Positions 1-10,062 of a DNA stretch of 64,000 bases are shown one piece after another. Made by a program: the position numbers and the translations under genes. The stretch comes from Flaveria trinervia (Eukaryota; Streptophyta; Magnoliopsida; Asterales; Asteraceae), in assembly GCA_025506515.1 (NCBI GenBank), contig CM046447.1, forward strand, positions 87,045,852-87,109,851, given 5' to 3'. Under the pieces are notes generated by a model that saw nothing but the letters and a program-made list of their open reading frames with translations, was not told where the DNA came from and did no database searches. Positions within the stretch are counted from its first letter, which is position 1; every line of letters starts with the position of its first letter.

Positions 1-239
1 AAGCTGAAAAACAGTCAAACAGTCCAAAATCATGATGATCGGACCCGATAACCGAATATCCAAACTACCCAAAAACCGAACAATCCGACCCAATGATAAC
101 CAAAAACCAATTTACCCGAACCCGAATAACCAAACACTAATATGGATCGGTTATCGGTTACAACATGAAACTTAAAAAACCCGTTTAACCCGACCCGATC
201 TACCCGAAACCCGATTAAAATATCCGAAGAACACCCCTA
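1..239. mobile_element. Right end of a hAT-like MITE, cut by the window edge
   Basis: The segment is a degenerate series of short motifs of the kind CCCGAACCCGA and TAACCGA, and it ends in GAACACCCCTA at 229-239. Read in reverse the end is TAGGGGTGTTC, which matches the terminus of the MITE at 32669-33080 (TGGGGGTGTTC). Short elements with this terminus are usually non-autonomous hAT derivatives. No coding sequence is visible. The left end lies outside the window, so no target duplication can be checked. Confidence 0.5.
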
Positions 240-1493
240 GTTTGAGTTTGCAAAGTTTAAAAAGAAATACATAATAAACAGATAGAAAATGAAGCCTAAA
301 ATATAAAATTATCAAATGATTAATGAGATTTAAAAGTATATATATAAAAAAACCTTAAAATATGTTTGAACTGGATAAACCGGCCAATTAATTTACTAGT
401 TGTAAAAAACCTAAAACAGTTTGTCAAGCATGTAGCTTCATGCCGACTGGTCCGGTCCGGTGGCATGAAAACAATGTCATTTTGTCAAACCCTAATCATT
501 TCTTTTTCGGATACTTTGATTGTTTTTTGTTCCCTTTTTAGCTGATTTTTTGGTGCAAAAAGCGTTAATATAAAGTGACAGAATCTCGTAATGGAAGGGA
601 GTCGGTTTCTTTTTAAAAGTGAGGGTTGATAATTATAATGGCCATATTAAAAATAATGGATAGAATGATTCCGCCGTTGGTATTTGCCAACTGATTTTGA
701 ATCCACATGCAGGATGTTAAACTAAACATCTTATTATATATGATTAGTTAACACTTAACTATAATCAAGGAAGATTCCTGAATTAGTAAATTGAATAGGA
801 TCTATAAAGTTCTACATTAGTTAATTCATAAATACTTTTTTCTTAACCAATACGTTTGACAATAAATAATCTCCTTGAAGTTAAAATAGCAACAGATAAA
901 AAATATATACATATATCTATCTTCTTGGTGAACTTATTAGTAATAGGCTGCCAACTTATAACATGGTTCATGTTCGCACCCACTTGAAGCCTTGAATATA
1001 AGAAAGGAATTGAACCAGAGTTGCGCTAAAGAACAATGGACATGTGGGCCGATTGTGTAGCCGCAATCCCGCATCCAGATACTTTGTTTTTAGTAAAATT
1101 TACCTTAAGACCAGTCATGATGCATTGTTGTAATTGATTAAAGGCACTACTACGTATCCATTCATCGATATGAATTAATACAATAGTGGATCAAAACTAA
1201 GAATTTAGACACTTTGTAAGATGTTATACACATTGTTGTACTTTTTTATGCTTTACTAACTTATTTGTCAACAGCAATTACAACACTGTACTACCCTTTT
1301 AATGCATTGCTTTTTTAAATTTAAATCACTTGTGTGCATGTTTTCTTATTGTTAGAAGCTTATATGACAAAACCATATGTAATATTGCACCAACATGCAG
1401 ACGACTTATGTGTTTTTATAAAGGTCTGGACGCCTTGGTTAATATGTTTGACGGACTACTAGAAAATAATAAAATTATCCGGCTTAAACCAAT
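240..1493. other. Intergenic, AT-rich
   Basis: No gene, RNA or repeat structure is recognised. An open frame at 1330-1599 runs across the left border of the gypsy LTR at 1499, so it is a chance junction frame. The sequence up to 1498 is the pre-insertion flank of the gypsy element and includes its target duplication TAAAC at 1494-1498. Confidence 0.5.
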
Positions 1494-1498
1494 TAAAC

Positions 1499-4213
1499 TG
1501 TCACACCCTCAAAATCTACGTGCGGAGTTTTACCGCGAGGCGTGTGAACAAACCAGGATCACAGTCAATAGTTACTCAGAACGACTCTATATGCCATAAT
1601 TAAAATAAAATCAACCAAAGTATAAACTTTAAACTGTACGGAAGCGTTTTGTAAAACAACCCAAAGAAATAAAAATGTATACTATGGCAAAACATGCGCC
1701 AACCCAAAAGAGTAAACATTAATCATTAAAACAATAAAGATGTCTTGAAGACCGAGTCTTAGAATGCAAGTGAACCATGTAGTGCTCCTATGGCAAGCAA
1801 GCTAATGACTTGAGAATAACATACTAAAATGTCAACACAATGGTTGGTGAGTTCAAGAGTGATATTCAAACATAAACAGTTTAATAATAGAGATATAAAA
1901 GTAATGCATTGTAACAGATAGCTAGCCCATTAATAATAAATATTAACTCAGTGATTTCGCAATTGAAGCTGACTGTGTTACGTTGTTGCCTCCTGTCATG
2001 ACTTAACAGGTCGTGACAATGTTCAATAGGACAAATTGCACCCGGTTGACCTCAAGTCACACAGGTGGGCCTCGTCAGACTCAGTAGTACTACCCAATTT
2101 CCCCGCTATTCAATATTAACAATTCGAAAGTGTGAGGAATTTTCCATGATATCAACACTATATTAATATATACACAACTTGAATATATAAAGCGTTTGTG
2201 ATTTACCAGTATGCTATCTCCCCCAAAAGAGATTAAATAAAGAGTGGGGCATGAACTCACCTGATATGCGTAATAGATACTTAGAGTTTTACTTGACAGA
2301 CAGAGTGGACAGACAACCTTCAGAGGTTACCTAGATCATATAAGTACACGAGTACGTGCAAACAGAGAACATGTGAAACCCTAAGTACACTACAACCAAG
2401 GACTCAAGGTTTTAGAAAAACAGACACGTTTGACCCAGTTGACCTGTTTAACCCGTTGGTGACTTTATGTGTTGTAAACCATTCAAGCAATCATACACAT
2501 ATATCATACATTATTAACATTCAAATGGTTCATATGTATGCCATATTATCCAGGCGTATCACTTAGATCATCATACAACCAAGTATCATACAAGTCATGC
2601 GAATCTAGAACATTAACATGTCCACTAGTTATAATATAACTAACATGCCACACAAAGATCAAATCACGCACCACATGCCATGTGAAGCCACTCACGACTT
2701 CACATCCTAAACCCTGCCAATCCTACTAAGTAGGGGCCTTAGATTCGCACGCGTGTATGATGATCATATTCACATTCATTAACCATGTTCATTGCATTCA
2801 ACATACACCACAACAATCAATTTCCAGTCCCAACCATGATGTCTTAGCTACTAACCAACATCAACATCATATATGATCATCAAAGTCCAAACATCACCCA
2901 TGATTATCCAAGCATCCCATACAACTAATTTAACATGTTCTATCACATTAGAATTCATCCACGAACATACTAACATGCTCCTAACATCCCAAACATGTTC
3001 AAACTATCATCCTTCAAACTTTGTGTAAATAAAGTTTCCCTTTTGGGAAAGTACATTCCAACATCTATCAAACACTCAATGTATTCACGAATTCATTACA
3101 ATTATACCATCTCAAGCTCATAACAACATCTAGACATGATTAACTATACCTAATCATCATAATCCATCAATCATCATAAACAAAAGTTTCCACTTTTGGC
3201 AAGATATGAACAACAACATTCATTCTAAGATTTCTAGCATTCATATCAACAATCTAGCACATAATCATCATCATAAACACATAAACAACATCAATTCATG
3301 ATTAAATCACCCTTTCATGCAAAATAAAGTTACTAATCTTAGTAACCTATGAACCACACGTCAAGAACATAGTTTTGTTGCATAATCAACGTAAACCAAC
3401 ATCAATCTACCTCACTAACAACATAACATCATCAAATAATCACAAATCAACACCCATTCACCAAGTTCGACCTAGGGTTTTGGCCAACATGAAAATTCCC
3501 ACAAAACCATCAAAACTAACCTTAATTCTTGCAAAGGAACACGATTTGATGTTTCTAACTTGTTATATTGCTTGTAATTGAACCAAAATCGCAGCCACTT
3601 GCTTGTTCTAGGTCGAATTCGTAGAGGTAGGGGAGTGGGAAATGAGGTCGCGGCCGATGGGGGGGTTTCTAGGGTTGGGTTGTTTTATTTCTTTTAATTT
3701 TGCATAATTACCATTTAAACCCTTGTGTTTTGGTATTTTATAAAAACTAGACTTTAAACTCTTTGTAAAGTGTTTTTAACTTAATAATATAAAGATATAA
3801 ACTAATGATAATCATTATATATTTTATCTTTATAAAAACACAAAACATACGAATAAATAGGCACGTTTTCACGTTACGCGATTAATTTCCTAATTAATAT
3901 TTAAAACATGCAAACACATAAACATAATACCATAATCACATAATCAATTAGATTATCAATAATGTAACATTATTAATTATTATTAGGTCACCAACGTTAA
4001 ACGACAACTAGTGTGTGCTTACGACACGTGTATGCAAGACTCAACGAAACTAACAGAGTTTGATAACAGAAATTTACCGGATGTCGCATTATCCCCATGT
4101 TGAAAGAATTTTCATCCCGAAAATTGCGTTACATGATGAGAGTGTTCCATCACTGGTCTACTACATTGGCACACAGAAATCGAAATCGAGTGAGTTTTGG
4201 ATGAGTTGTCACA
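1499..4213 (-). repeat. LTR1 (3' LTR of the tandem gypsy element)
   Basis: On the plus strand it starts TGTCACACCC and ends GAGTTGTCACA, so in element orientation it runs TGTGACA...TGTGACA. It is 2,715 bp and preceded by the target duplication TAAAC. Compared with LTR3 its first part has many transitions (for example CCGCGAGGCG against CCACGAGACG). Its later part is identical to the matching part of LTR2 apart from single-base indels. Confidence 0.92.
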
Positions 4214-4680
4214 TCATCCCCATGTTGAAAGAAATTTCGTCCCGAAATTTAAATCAATACCTTCGTCTGCTGGCATCGTCTTTTCGAATAGTTGAGGGTA
4301 CTTAAGCTTCATTTTATCTTCTCGTTCCCATGTGAATTCCGGTCCATGTCGTGAATTCCAACGGATTTTGACAATGGGTATCTTGCTTTGCTTAAGTGTT
4401 TTCACCTCACGGTCCATCACCTCGACTGGTTCTTCAATAAAATGCAATTGTTCATCCACTTGAACTTCTTCTAGTGGTACGACCATTGTTTCATCAGTTA
4501 TGCACTTCTTTAGGTTTGATACGTGAAATACATCATGGATTCCACTTAGCGAATCAGGTAGGACTAGTCGATAGGCCACTGGACCTATTCTTTCCACTAT
4601 TTCAAATGGTCCAACATATCTCGGATTTAGTTTCCCTCGCTTACCAAACCGAACTACGCCTTCCATGGTGAGACTTTCAA
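4214..4680 (-). pseudogene. Gypsy copy 1: integrase C-terminal region and chromodomain
   Basis: This is the end of the pol polyprotein. The translation contains an RFGKRGKLNPRYVGPFEI-type GPF/GPY segment followed by a chromodomain-like stretch (VKIRWNSRHGPEFTWERED, then LKYPQLF). Chromodomains on integrase are the defining feature of chromoviruses and are thought to steer integration to particular chromatin. The stop codon TGA occupies 4216-4214, directly against the LTR border, so the end of the reading frame also forms the polypurine tract (CATGGGGATGA). The segment is shifted in frame against the integrase core. Confidence 0.85.
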
Positions 4681-4819
4681 CAAAACTTTGTCACCAACCT
4701 AAAACTCTAAAGGTTTCTGTCTCTTATCAGCATAACTTTTTTTCTGTCTCGCGCTGCAGCCATACGGTTTCGTATTTGCATAATCTTCTCGGTTGTCTCA
4801 TGAATTAACTCGGGACCTG

Positions 4820-5560
4820 TTAGCTGATTATCACCAATTTCTGCCCAGCAAACTGGTGATCTACATTTTCTCCCATACAACGCCTTGAAGGTGCTGCCTG
4901 TATGCTAGTATGATAACTGTTGTTATAAGAAAACTCCACCAATGGCAGGTGAATTTCCCAGTTATTCCCGAAGTCAATCACACAAGCACGTAGCATATCC
5001 TCCAATGTCTGTATGGTACGCTCACTCTGGCCATTCGTCTGTGGGTGATATGCAGTACTCATATCTAATTGCGTACCCAAAGATTTCTGCAATGATTGCC
5101 AGAAATGTGACATGAAACGAGCGTCGCGATCGGAAATAATTGAGATCGGTACATCGTGTCTCGAAACGATCTCTTTAAGGTACAGTCGAGTCAATTTCTC
5201 CATCTTATCTGTTTCCCTAATTGCAAGGAAATGAGCAGACTTTGTCAATCGATCCACAATAACCCATATCGTGTCACAACCAGTATTAGTCCGGGGTAAC
5301 TTAGTAATAAAATCCATGGAGATCTATTCCCATTTCCACATTGGTATCTCAGGTTGTTATAGCAGTCTGGATGGTTTTTGATATTCCACTTTTACTTTCG
5401 AGCAGGTCAAACACTTGCTCACATACGTAGCTACATCCGCTTTCATGTTAGGCCACCAGTAGTGCGCCTTTAGATCATGATACATCTTGTCAGATCCAGG
5501 ATGTATAGAGAGTACTTAGATTTTGTGCCTCGCTCATAACTAAATCTCTTAGATTTTCAT
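4820..5560 (-). pseudogene. Gypsy copy 1: integrase (zinc-binding and catalytic core)
   Basis: The catalytic core at 4820-5317 reads from MDFITKLPRT through DRLTKSAHF and ISDRDARF to YHPQTNGQSERTIQTLEDMLR, giving the D, D and E residues of the retroviral integrase fold. Upstream, around 5390-5490, the HHCC zinc-binding module is readable (H...H, then CLTC). Core and zinc module lie in different frames, and the core runs out of frame near 4850 before the GPF/GPY segment. Copy 2 has the same layout at 13386-14050. Confidence 0.85.
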
Positions 5561-5677
5561 AAACAGGCACCCAAAGTCTATCCATGAAATACCGAATTCC
5601 ATCCTCTTTCACCACCAGCTATTTATCCATTCCCTTAATGACTCAGAACCAACATTTTATGTTTTTAAAGCTTCTAT

Positions 5678-6260
5678 CTACGCCTCCTTAACTTGTTCGA
5701 GCAGTTGGGTACTGATAGTAAGCTGTAAAGCTTGCACCCGTCTGGGTTTAGCTGTTTCCTTCCTGCTTAAGGCATCGGCAACTACGTTCGCCTTTCCCGG
5801 ATGGTACTTAATAGCGCAATCATAGTCGTTTAGTAGTTCCACCCAACGTCGTTGCCTCATATTCAACTCTTTTTGCTCGAAGATATTTTGAAGACTCTTG
5901 TGATCGGTGTAGATAGTGCACTTGGTACCGTACAAGTAATGTCTCCAGATCTTTAAGGCAAAGACCACTGCACCTAATTCTAAGTCATGGGTGGTATAGT
6001 TCTTCTTATGAACCTTAGTTGTCTCGAGGCGTAGGCTATCACCTTTTCTCGTTGCATCAAGACACAACCCAATCCTTGAATGGATGCATCGCAATACACC
6101 ACTAAGTCATCCTTCCCCTTGGTAGTGCTAATATCGGGGCAGTACAGAGTTTTTGTTTTAACAATTGAAAAGCTGATTCTTGGTTCTCACTCCATTTGTA
6201 TGTCGTTCCTTTGTGAGTCAAGGCCATGAGAGGTTGTGCGATCTTAGAAAATCCTTCTAT
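5678..6260 (-). pseudogene. Gypsy copy 1: RNase H domain
   Basis: The frame at 5678-6094 contains LELGAVVFALKIWRHYLYG, YTDHKSLQ and KYHPGKANVVADALSRKE, the typical Ty3/gypsy RNase H core and tail. The part before it (ESAFQLLKQKL..ALPEG..VVYCDAS) lies in another frame at about 6100-6240. RNase H removes the RNA strand during reverse transcription. A frameshift splits the domain; copy 2 breaks at different single bases. Confidence 0.85.
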
Positions 6261-6263
6261 AAA

Positions 6264-7015
6264 TCATCAGTAATATCCTGCTAATCCCAGAAATTGTCTT
6301 ATCTCACTTGGCATTTTGGGTGTAGTCCAATTCTTTATCGCCTCGATTTTGGCAGGATCAACATGTATCCCTTTCTCATTAACAATATGACCTAGAAATT
6401 GCACTTCTCGTATCCAAAAGTCACACTTTGAGAATTTGGCATACAGTTGCTCATCTTTCAATAGTTCTAAGATCATTCGCAAGTGCTCTTCATGATCCTC
6501 CTTGGTCCTAGAATATATCAGTATATCATCGATAAACACAATGACGAACGGATCAAGATAGGGTTTGCACACGCGGTTCATGAGGTCCATGAACACAGCA
6601 GGTGCATTAGTCAACCCAAAAGGCATGACCAAGAACTCATAATGACCATAACGAGTACGAAACGCAGTTTGGGAATGTCTTCTTCTCGAACTCTAAGTTG
6701 GTGATAACCAGATCTTAAGTCAATCTTCGAATAATAGCTTGATCCCTGAAGCTGATCAAACAAGTCATCGATACGAGGTAAAGGGTATCGGTTCTTGACT
6801 GTTACTTTGTTTAACTCTCTATAATCGATACACATCCGAATGTGCCATCCTTCTTTTTAACAAAAAGAACAAGAGCTCCCCAAGGTGATGTGCTAGGTCA
6901 AATAAAGCCCTTATCTAAAAGCTCCAGAAGTTGTGATGACAACTCTTGTAGTTCGTTCGCTGCTAATCGATAAGGTGCCCTAGCAATCGGGGTTGCACCG
7001 GAGTCAACTCAATCT
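6264..7015 (-). pseudogene. Gypsy copy 1: reverse transcriptase
   Basis: Readable blocks are CIDYRELNKVTVKNRYPLPRIDDLFDQL with KIDLRSGYHQLR (6611-6835) and MPFGLTNAPAVFMDLMN with VFIDDILIYS (6267-6632). The two aspartates of FIDD are the polymerase catalytic pair. The domain has one frameshift near 6620-6640 and three nonsense codons where the family has arginine: TGA at 6900-6898 (before PSTSPWG) and two adjacent TGA codons at 6269-6264 (after GLAGYY). All three fit CGA to TGA changes and recur in copy 2. Confidence 0.87.
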
Positions 7016-7096
7016 GGAATTCCACTTGGCGGTGCGGTGGTAATCCAGGAAGATCCTCTAGAAACACCTCTGGAAACACCTCTGGAAAGTCGCGCA

Positions 7097-7600
7097 CTAT
7101 GGAATATCCTCCATTCTCCTTTCTTCCGCTTGATTATCGGTTACAAGTGCTAGAATAGCCACACGACCCTTTCGTAATAACTTTTGAGCTTTCATGTATG
7201 AGATGATGCCTATCACAGCACCACTCCTATCACCTCTGACGGTAAGGAAATTGTCACCAACAGGAATTCGTATGATCTTCTCACGACATATGACTTCCGC
7301 TTGCTTGCTAGAGGGCCAATCCATGCCTATCACAACATCAAAACTCCCCAGCGTAACAGGCATAAGATCTATAGTGAAAGTATGACCAGCAAGTTCTATC
7401 TTACAGTCTTTAAGGATATGCGTTACATGGATCTGTTTACCGTCGGATAATTCCACGGTGTATTTAGATTCTAAGGCAGAGGGTATATCATTAAAAGACT
7501 ACAGAACTTTAAGGACACGAAACTCCTATTGGCTCCAGTATCGAATAGTACCGTAGCAAAACAATCATTAACAAAGAACCTACCAGTAACAGTTGTGGGA
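7097..7600 (-). pseudogene. Gypsy copy 1: aspartic protease
   Basis: The active-site motif LFDTGANRSFVS lies at the end of the gag frame (about 7510-7555). The second half of the domain (LSDGKQIHVTHILKDCKIELAGHTFTIDLMP..GSFDVVIGMDW) continues in a different frame at 7097-7456. DTG is the catalytic triad of retropepsins, which cut the polyprotein. The frame change falls between the halves and is also present in copy 2. Confidence 0.82.
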
Positions 7601-8705
7601 TCATTTAAAGCCTCACCTGAGCCAATGACGAAGGCTCTCCCCTTGGCTCCATCTTTATTGATGCCATTACCAGTACCATTGCCACCGTTGTTGTTATTAC
7701 CGTTGTTGTTGTTGTTGTTGTTGTTGTTGTTGCCATTACCATTTCTCCTTAGTTGTGGGCAGTTTCGCCTATAATGCCCTTCTTTCCCACATTCAAAGCA
7801 ACCTTTGGGAGTTTCCTGAGGTTGTTGTGGCCTCCTTACCAGTTCACCACGACAATCCTTAGCAGCGTGTCCAATTTTTCCGCAGCGTTGACACTTGAAG
7901 TTATCACACCTTCCCACATGATGGTAATTACACCGAGTGCACTTCAGATGTCTACCACCATAACCACTGGATCCTTGATTATTTGCAGCCGTTTGGTTGA
8001 AGTTATAGTTATTGTCGAACCTCCGTTGTTGCTGAACTGGTTGTTGTTGCTGTTGAGGTTGAGGTTGACCGCTAGAAGATGATGATGCTTTGGCGTTGTT
8101 GGCATTATCCCACTTTCTTTTTTTGTCGGGCACGCTTGCCACAGCGCCCCGCTTGGGTAGACGTCCTTGCTCCATGGCTTGGTCAGTTAGCTTATGAGCT
8201 AACTAGATGGCTTGCTGAATTGTGGTTGGGTTGGAAGCAATTACCATACTTTGAATTTCGGGTACTAATCCCCGTATGTAATGCTCCACCCTCTTATGCA
8301 CCTCATTCACCATTCCCGGGCACAAAGTTGCTAGCTCATGGGTTCTGGTGGTGTAGGCCTTGATTTTCGAGCCCTGCATCTTCAGTTGCCAGAACTCCAT
8401 CTCTAGCTTCTACACTTCATTGCGAGGACAGTACTCCTCAGTCATCATTGTTTTGAACTCACTCCATGGAAGTCCATTCGCCATCACTTGTCCTAGCATC
8501 TGGACTTGCGCGTTCCACCAAGACAGAGCAGCACCCTCTAAAGTCCCGGTGGCATACTTCACTTGATCAGCAGGTGGACAGTTGCATTTGGAGAAGACAG
8601 ACTCAGTCTTCTCGAACCATCGTACAAGCCCTACAGCACCCTCAGTACCGCTGTAGGTGTGTGGTTTACAGTCCATAAAGGACTTGTAGGTACACACCAG
8701 TGGTC
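7471..8705 (-). pseudogene. Gypsy copy 1: gag, main exon
   Basis: The frame carries the capsid-like retrotransposon gag segment (YSGTEGAVGLVRWFEKTESVF..ATGTLEGAALSWWNAQVQMLG) and, after a Gln-rich linker, the zinc knuckles CQRCGKIGHAAKDC and CFECGKEGHYRRNC, both CX2CX4HX4C, which bind the genomic RNA. A poly-Asn run from an (AAC)n tract at about 7690-7735 follows. Two in-frame TAG stops, at 8412-8410 and 8205-8203, interrupt one continuous frame, and both fit CAG to TAG changes. The frame runs on into the protease motif without a stop, so gag and protease form one polyprotein. Confidence 0.88.
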
Positions 8706-8787
8706 CTGTTTTTAACACAACACACATTAATCAGACATCCCATACAGTTATGAAGGATATCAGATTTATCTTTCTATCATTGTTTAC
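8706..8787 (-). other. Putative 82-nt intron inside gag (copy 1)
   Basis: Read on the minus strand, the N-terminal gag segment ends ..CAGCCAGCAG and is followed by GTAAACAATG. After an AT-rich stretch comes TTAAAAACAG and then GACCACTGG, where the conserved gag frame resumes. Removing GT..AG leaves QPAG joined to GPLVCTYK in frame; without removal a stop TGA follows within three codons. The length of 82 nt suits a short plant intron. The same structure is in copy 2 at 17263-17344. A simple decayed stretch is the alternative, but canonical GT-AG ends plus a restored frame make splicing the better reading. Confidence 0.6.
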
Positions 8788-8950
8788 CTGCTGGCTGACC
8801 CGCCTGGGCAGCAACCACTGCCGCCTGAACATGCTCATTAATTAGAACAACTAATTCTGCGGGGGTCATGTTAATAGCACCACCGCCCTGTTCTCCAGTG
8901 CCACATCCACGTCCGCGTCCACGACCACGTCCACGTCCACGGGCATCCAT
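8788..8950 (-). CDS. Gypsy copy 1: gag N-terminal exon (RG-rich)
   Basis: Starts at the ATG of MDARGRGRGRGRGRG. The RG repeat is followed by INMTPAELVVLINEHVQAAVVAAQ, the usual N-terminal helix of this gag type. ATG 8950-8948 is chosen because the frame upstream (MFDVSHYCIC) does not resemble gag. It joins in frame to the main gag segment only if the 82-nt intron-like gap is removed. RG repeats commonly bind RNA. Confidence 0.7.
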
Positions 8951-9224
8951 TCTTTCCACTTTACATTCACAAATACAATAATGAGAAACATCAAACACAT
9001 TTATCTCATTGAAGTACAGTAAACAGTAAATAAAAGAAATAATGAATCATCACAACCACAACATTCATAACAAAAATGATAACCAAAGTAAATAAATTGT
9101 AAATAAGTCACAATGTATTTATCAATGTCAAAATTTAAGTTTGTCGTTCGTGTGGGGAAGCAACCCTTCTCACATAGGTTTCAAAAAGAAAAAACAATAC
9201 GTATTCTAAGTCATATAAAGAAAG

Positions 9225-9923
9225 TCAATCGGCAACATCTGACCCATCACTGTCATCCTCCATCTCCACCGGTTCCTCCTCCTCGGGTTCCTCCTTGGGA
9301 TCCTCATCCTCAGGTTCTGCTGCATGAGCAGGAGCTATAGCAATCTGAAGTGCCGCTAGTTGGGCTTCTAAGATAGCAATCCTATTATCGGCCATGGCGT
9401 CCCGCTGTTCATGAGCAGTCACGCGCCCCCGGAGTGCAATGAGACCATCTTGCATATGGTGACACCCGTTTAGGGTCTTCCCATGTTGCTTCTCGAGTTC
9501 ATCCATTTGATGTCTCAGTTTGTACACCTCATGTTGCAGTGTACAGACATCACCTGTGAGCCGCCTGACTCGATGCTGCTCAGTGTCCAGTGCAGCCACC
9601 AGTGCAGCAATCAGTTGCTCTTTGGACTGCACCGTCCGTCGGAGTGAAGGCATTGGTTGGTCGACGTTGTTCCTAGTCCTAGGCCTCGGAACAGGTATGC
9701 GCTCCCTATACATAATGTGATCAACGAATCTAGGACAAAAACTCCAGTCTCGTGGAGGGTCACGCTCCATCAATGCAAAAGGTTGATCCCAGTCAATCTC
9801 CTCCCGAGGATAAGCTAGTCGGGGCCAATCGAGTCCATTGTCAAGTACAGGTGCGGGAGGTGGGGATTCCGATCGTGAAGGTGATTCAGCTCGTTTACCC
9901 GGAGCTCTCGATGATGATGCCAT
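9225..9923 (-). CDS. Gypsy copy 1: ORF0, coiled-coil protein upstream of gag
   Basis: An intact 232-residue frame lies between the PBS and gag in the sense direction. I chose the ATG at 9923-9921 (MASSSRAPGK) because it has A at -3 and G at +4; an in-frame ATG 19 codons upstream is possible. The N-terminal third is Ser/Pro/Arg-rich (SPSRSESPPPAP). Residues of roughly 90-195 are a Leu/Ala/Gln-rich heptad region (VRRLTGDVCTLQHEVYKLRHQMDELEKQ) likely to form a coiled coil. The C-terminus is strongly acidic (EDEDPKEEPEEEEPVEMEDDSDGSD). No known domain is recognised. It is identical in copy 2 (17779-18477) and has no stop, although gag and pol carry several. A Gag accessory or RNP protein is conceivable, but function is unknown. 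Confidence 0.65.
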   Translation of the reverse strand: MASSSRAPGKRAESPSRSESPPPAPVLDNGLDWPRLAYPREEIDWDQPFALMERDPPRDWSFCPRFVDHIMYRERIPVPRPRTRNNVDQPMPSLRRTVQSKEQLIAALVAALDTEQHRVRRLTGDVCTLQHEVYKLRHQMDELEKQHGKTLNGCHHMQDGLIALRGRVTAHEQRDAMADNRIAILEAQLAALQIAIAPAHAAEPEDEDPKEEPEEEEPVEMEDDSDGSDVAD

Positions 9924-10041
9924 GTTGCAGAGAGTGTGACGTGTATGCCAATGAGTATACAGTAGATGAGAATAAGGCACAGGTAACTAACTAACTGTGT
10001 GCGGTTATAGTCTAGTGTGTATGCAACCTAGTTCCCTATAA

Positions 10042-10059
10042 CCAATGGCTCTGATACCA
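10042..10059 (-). promoter_or_regulatory. Primer-binding site, tRNA-iMet type (copy 1)
   Basis: On the minus strand TGGTATCAGAGCCATTGG follows the end of LTR2 after a short spacer. TGGTATCAGAGC is complementary to the 3' end of initiator tRNA-Met, the usual primer of plant LTR retrotransposons. The site fixes the element orientation as minus. Confidence 0.9.
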
Positions 10060-10062
10060 ATC

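Noticed and set aside
1330..1599. Small open frame across the gypsy left border
   Set aside because: It spans host flank and LTR, so it arose by the insertion and is not a conserved gene.
4060..4305. Plus-strand 81-residue frame repeated at 12626-12871
   Set aside because: It spans the LTR end and the pol end in antisense; the repetition only reflects the duplicated element.
7529..8678. Plus-strand open frames opposite gag
   Set aside because: They are antisense shadows of the gag-pol frame on the minus strand and show no family resemblance; the leucine runs come from the (AAC)n tract.
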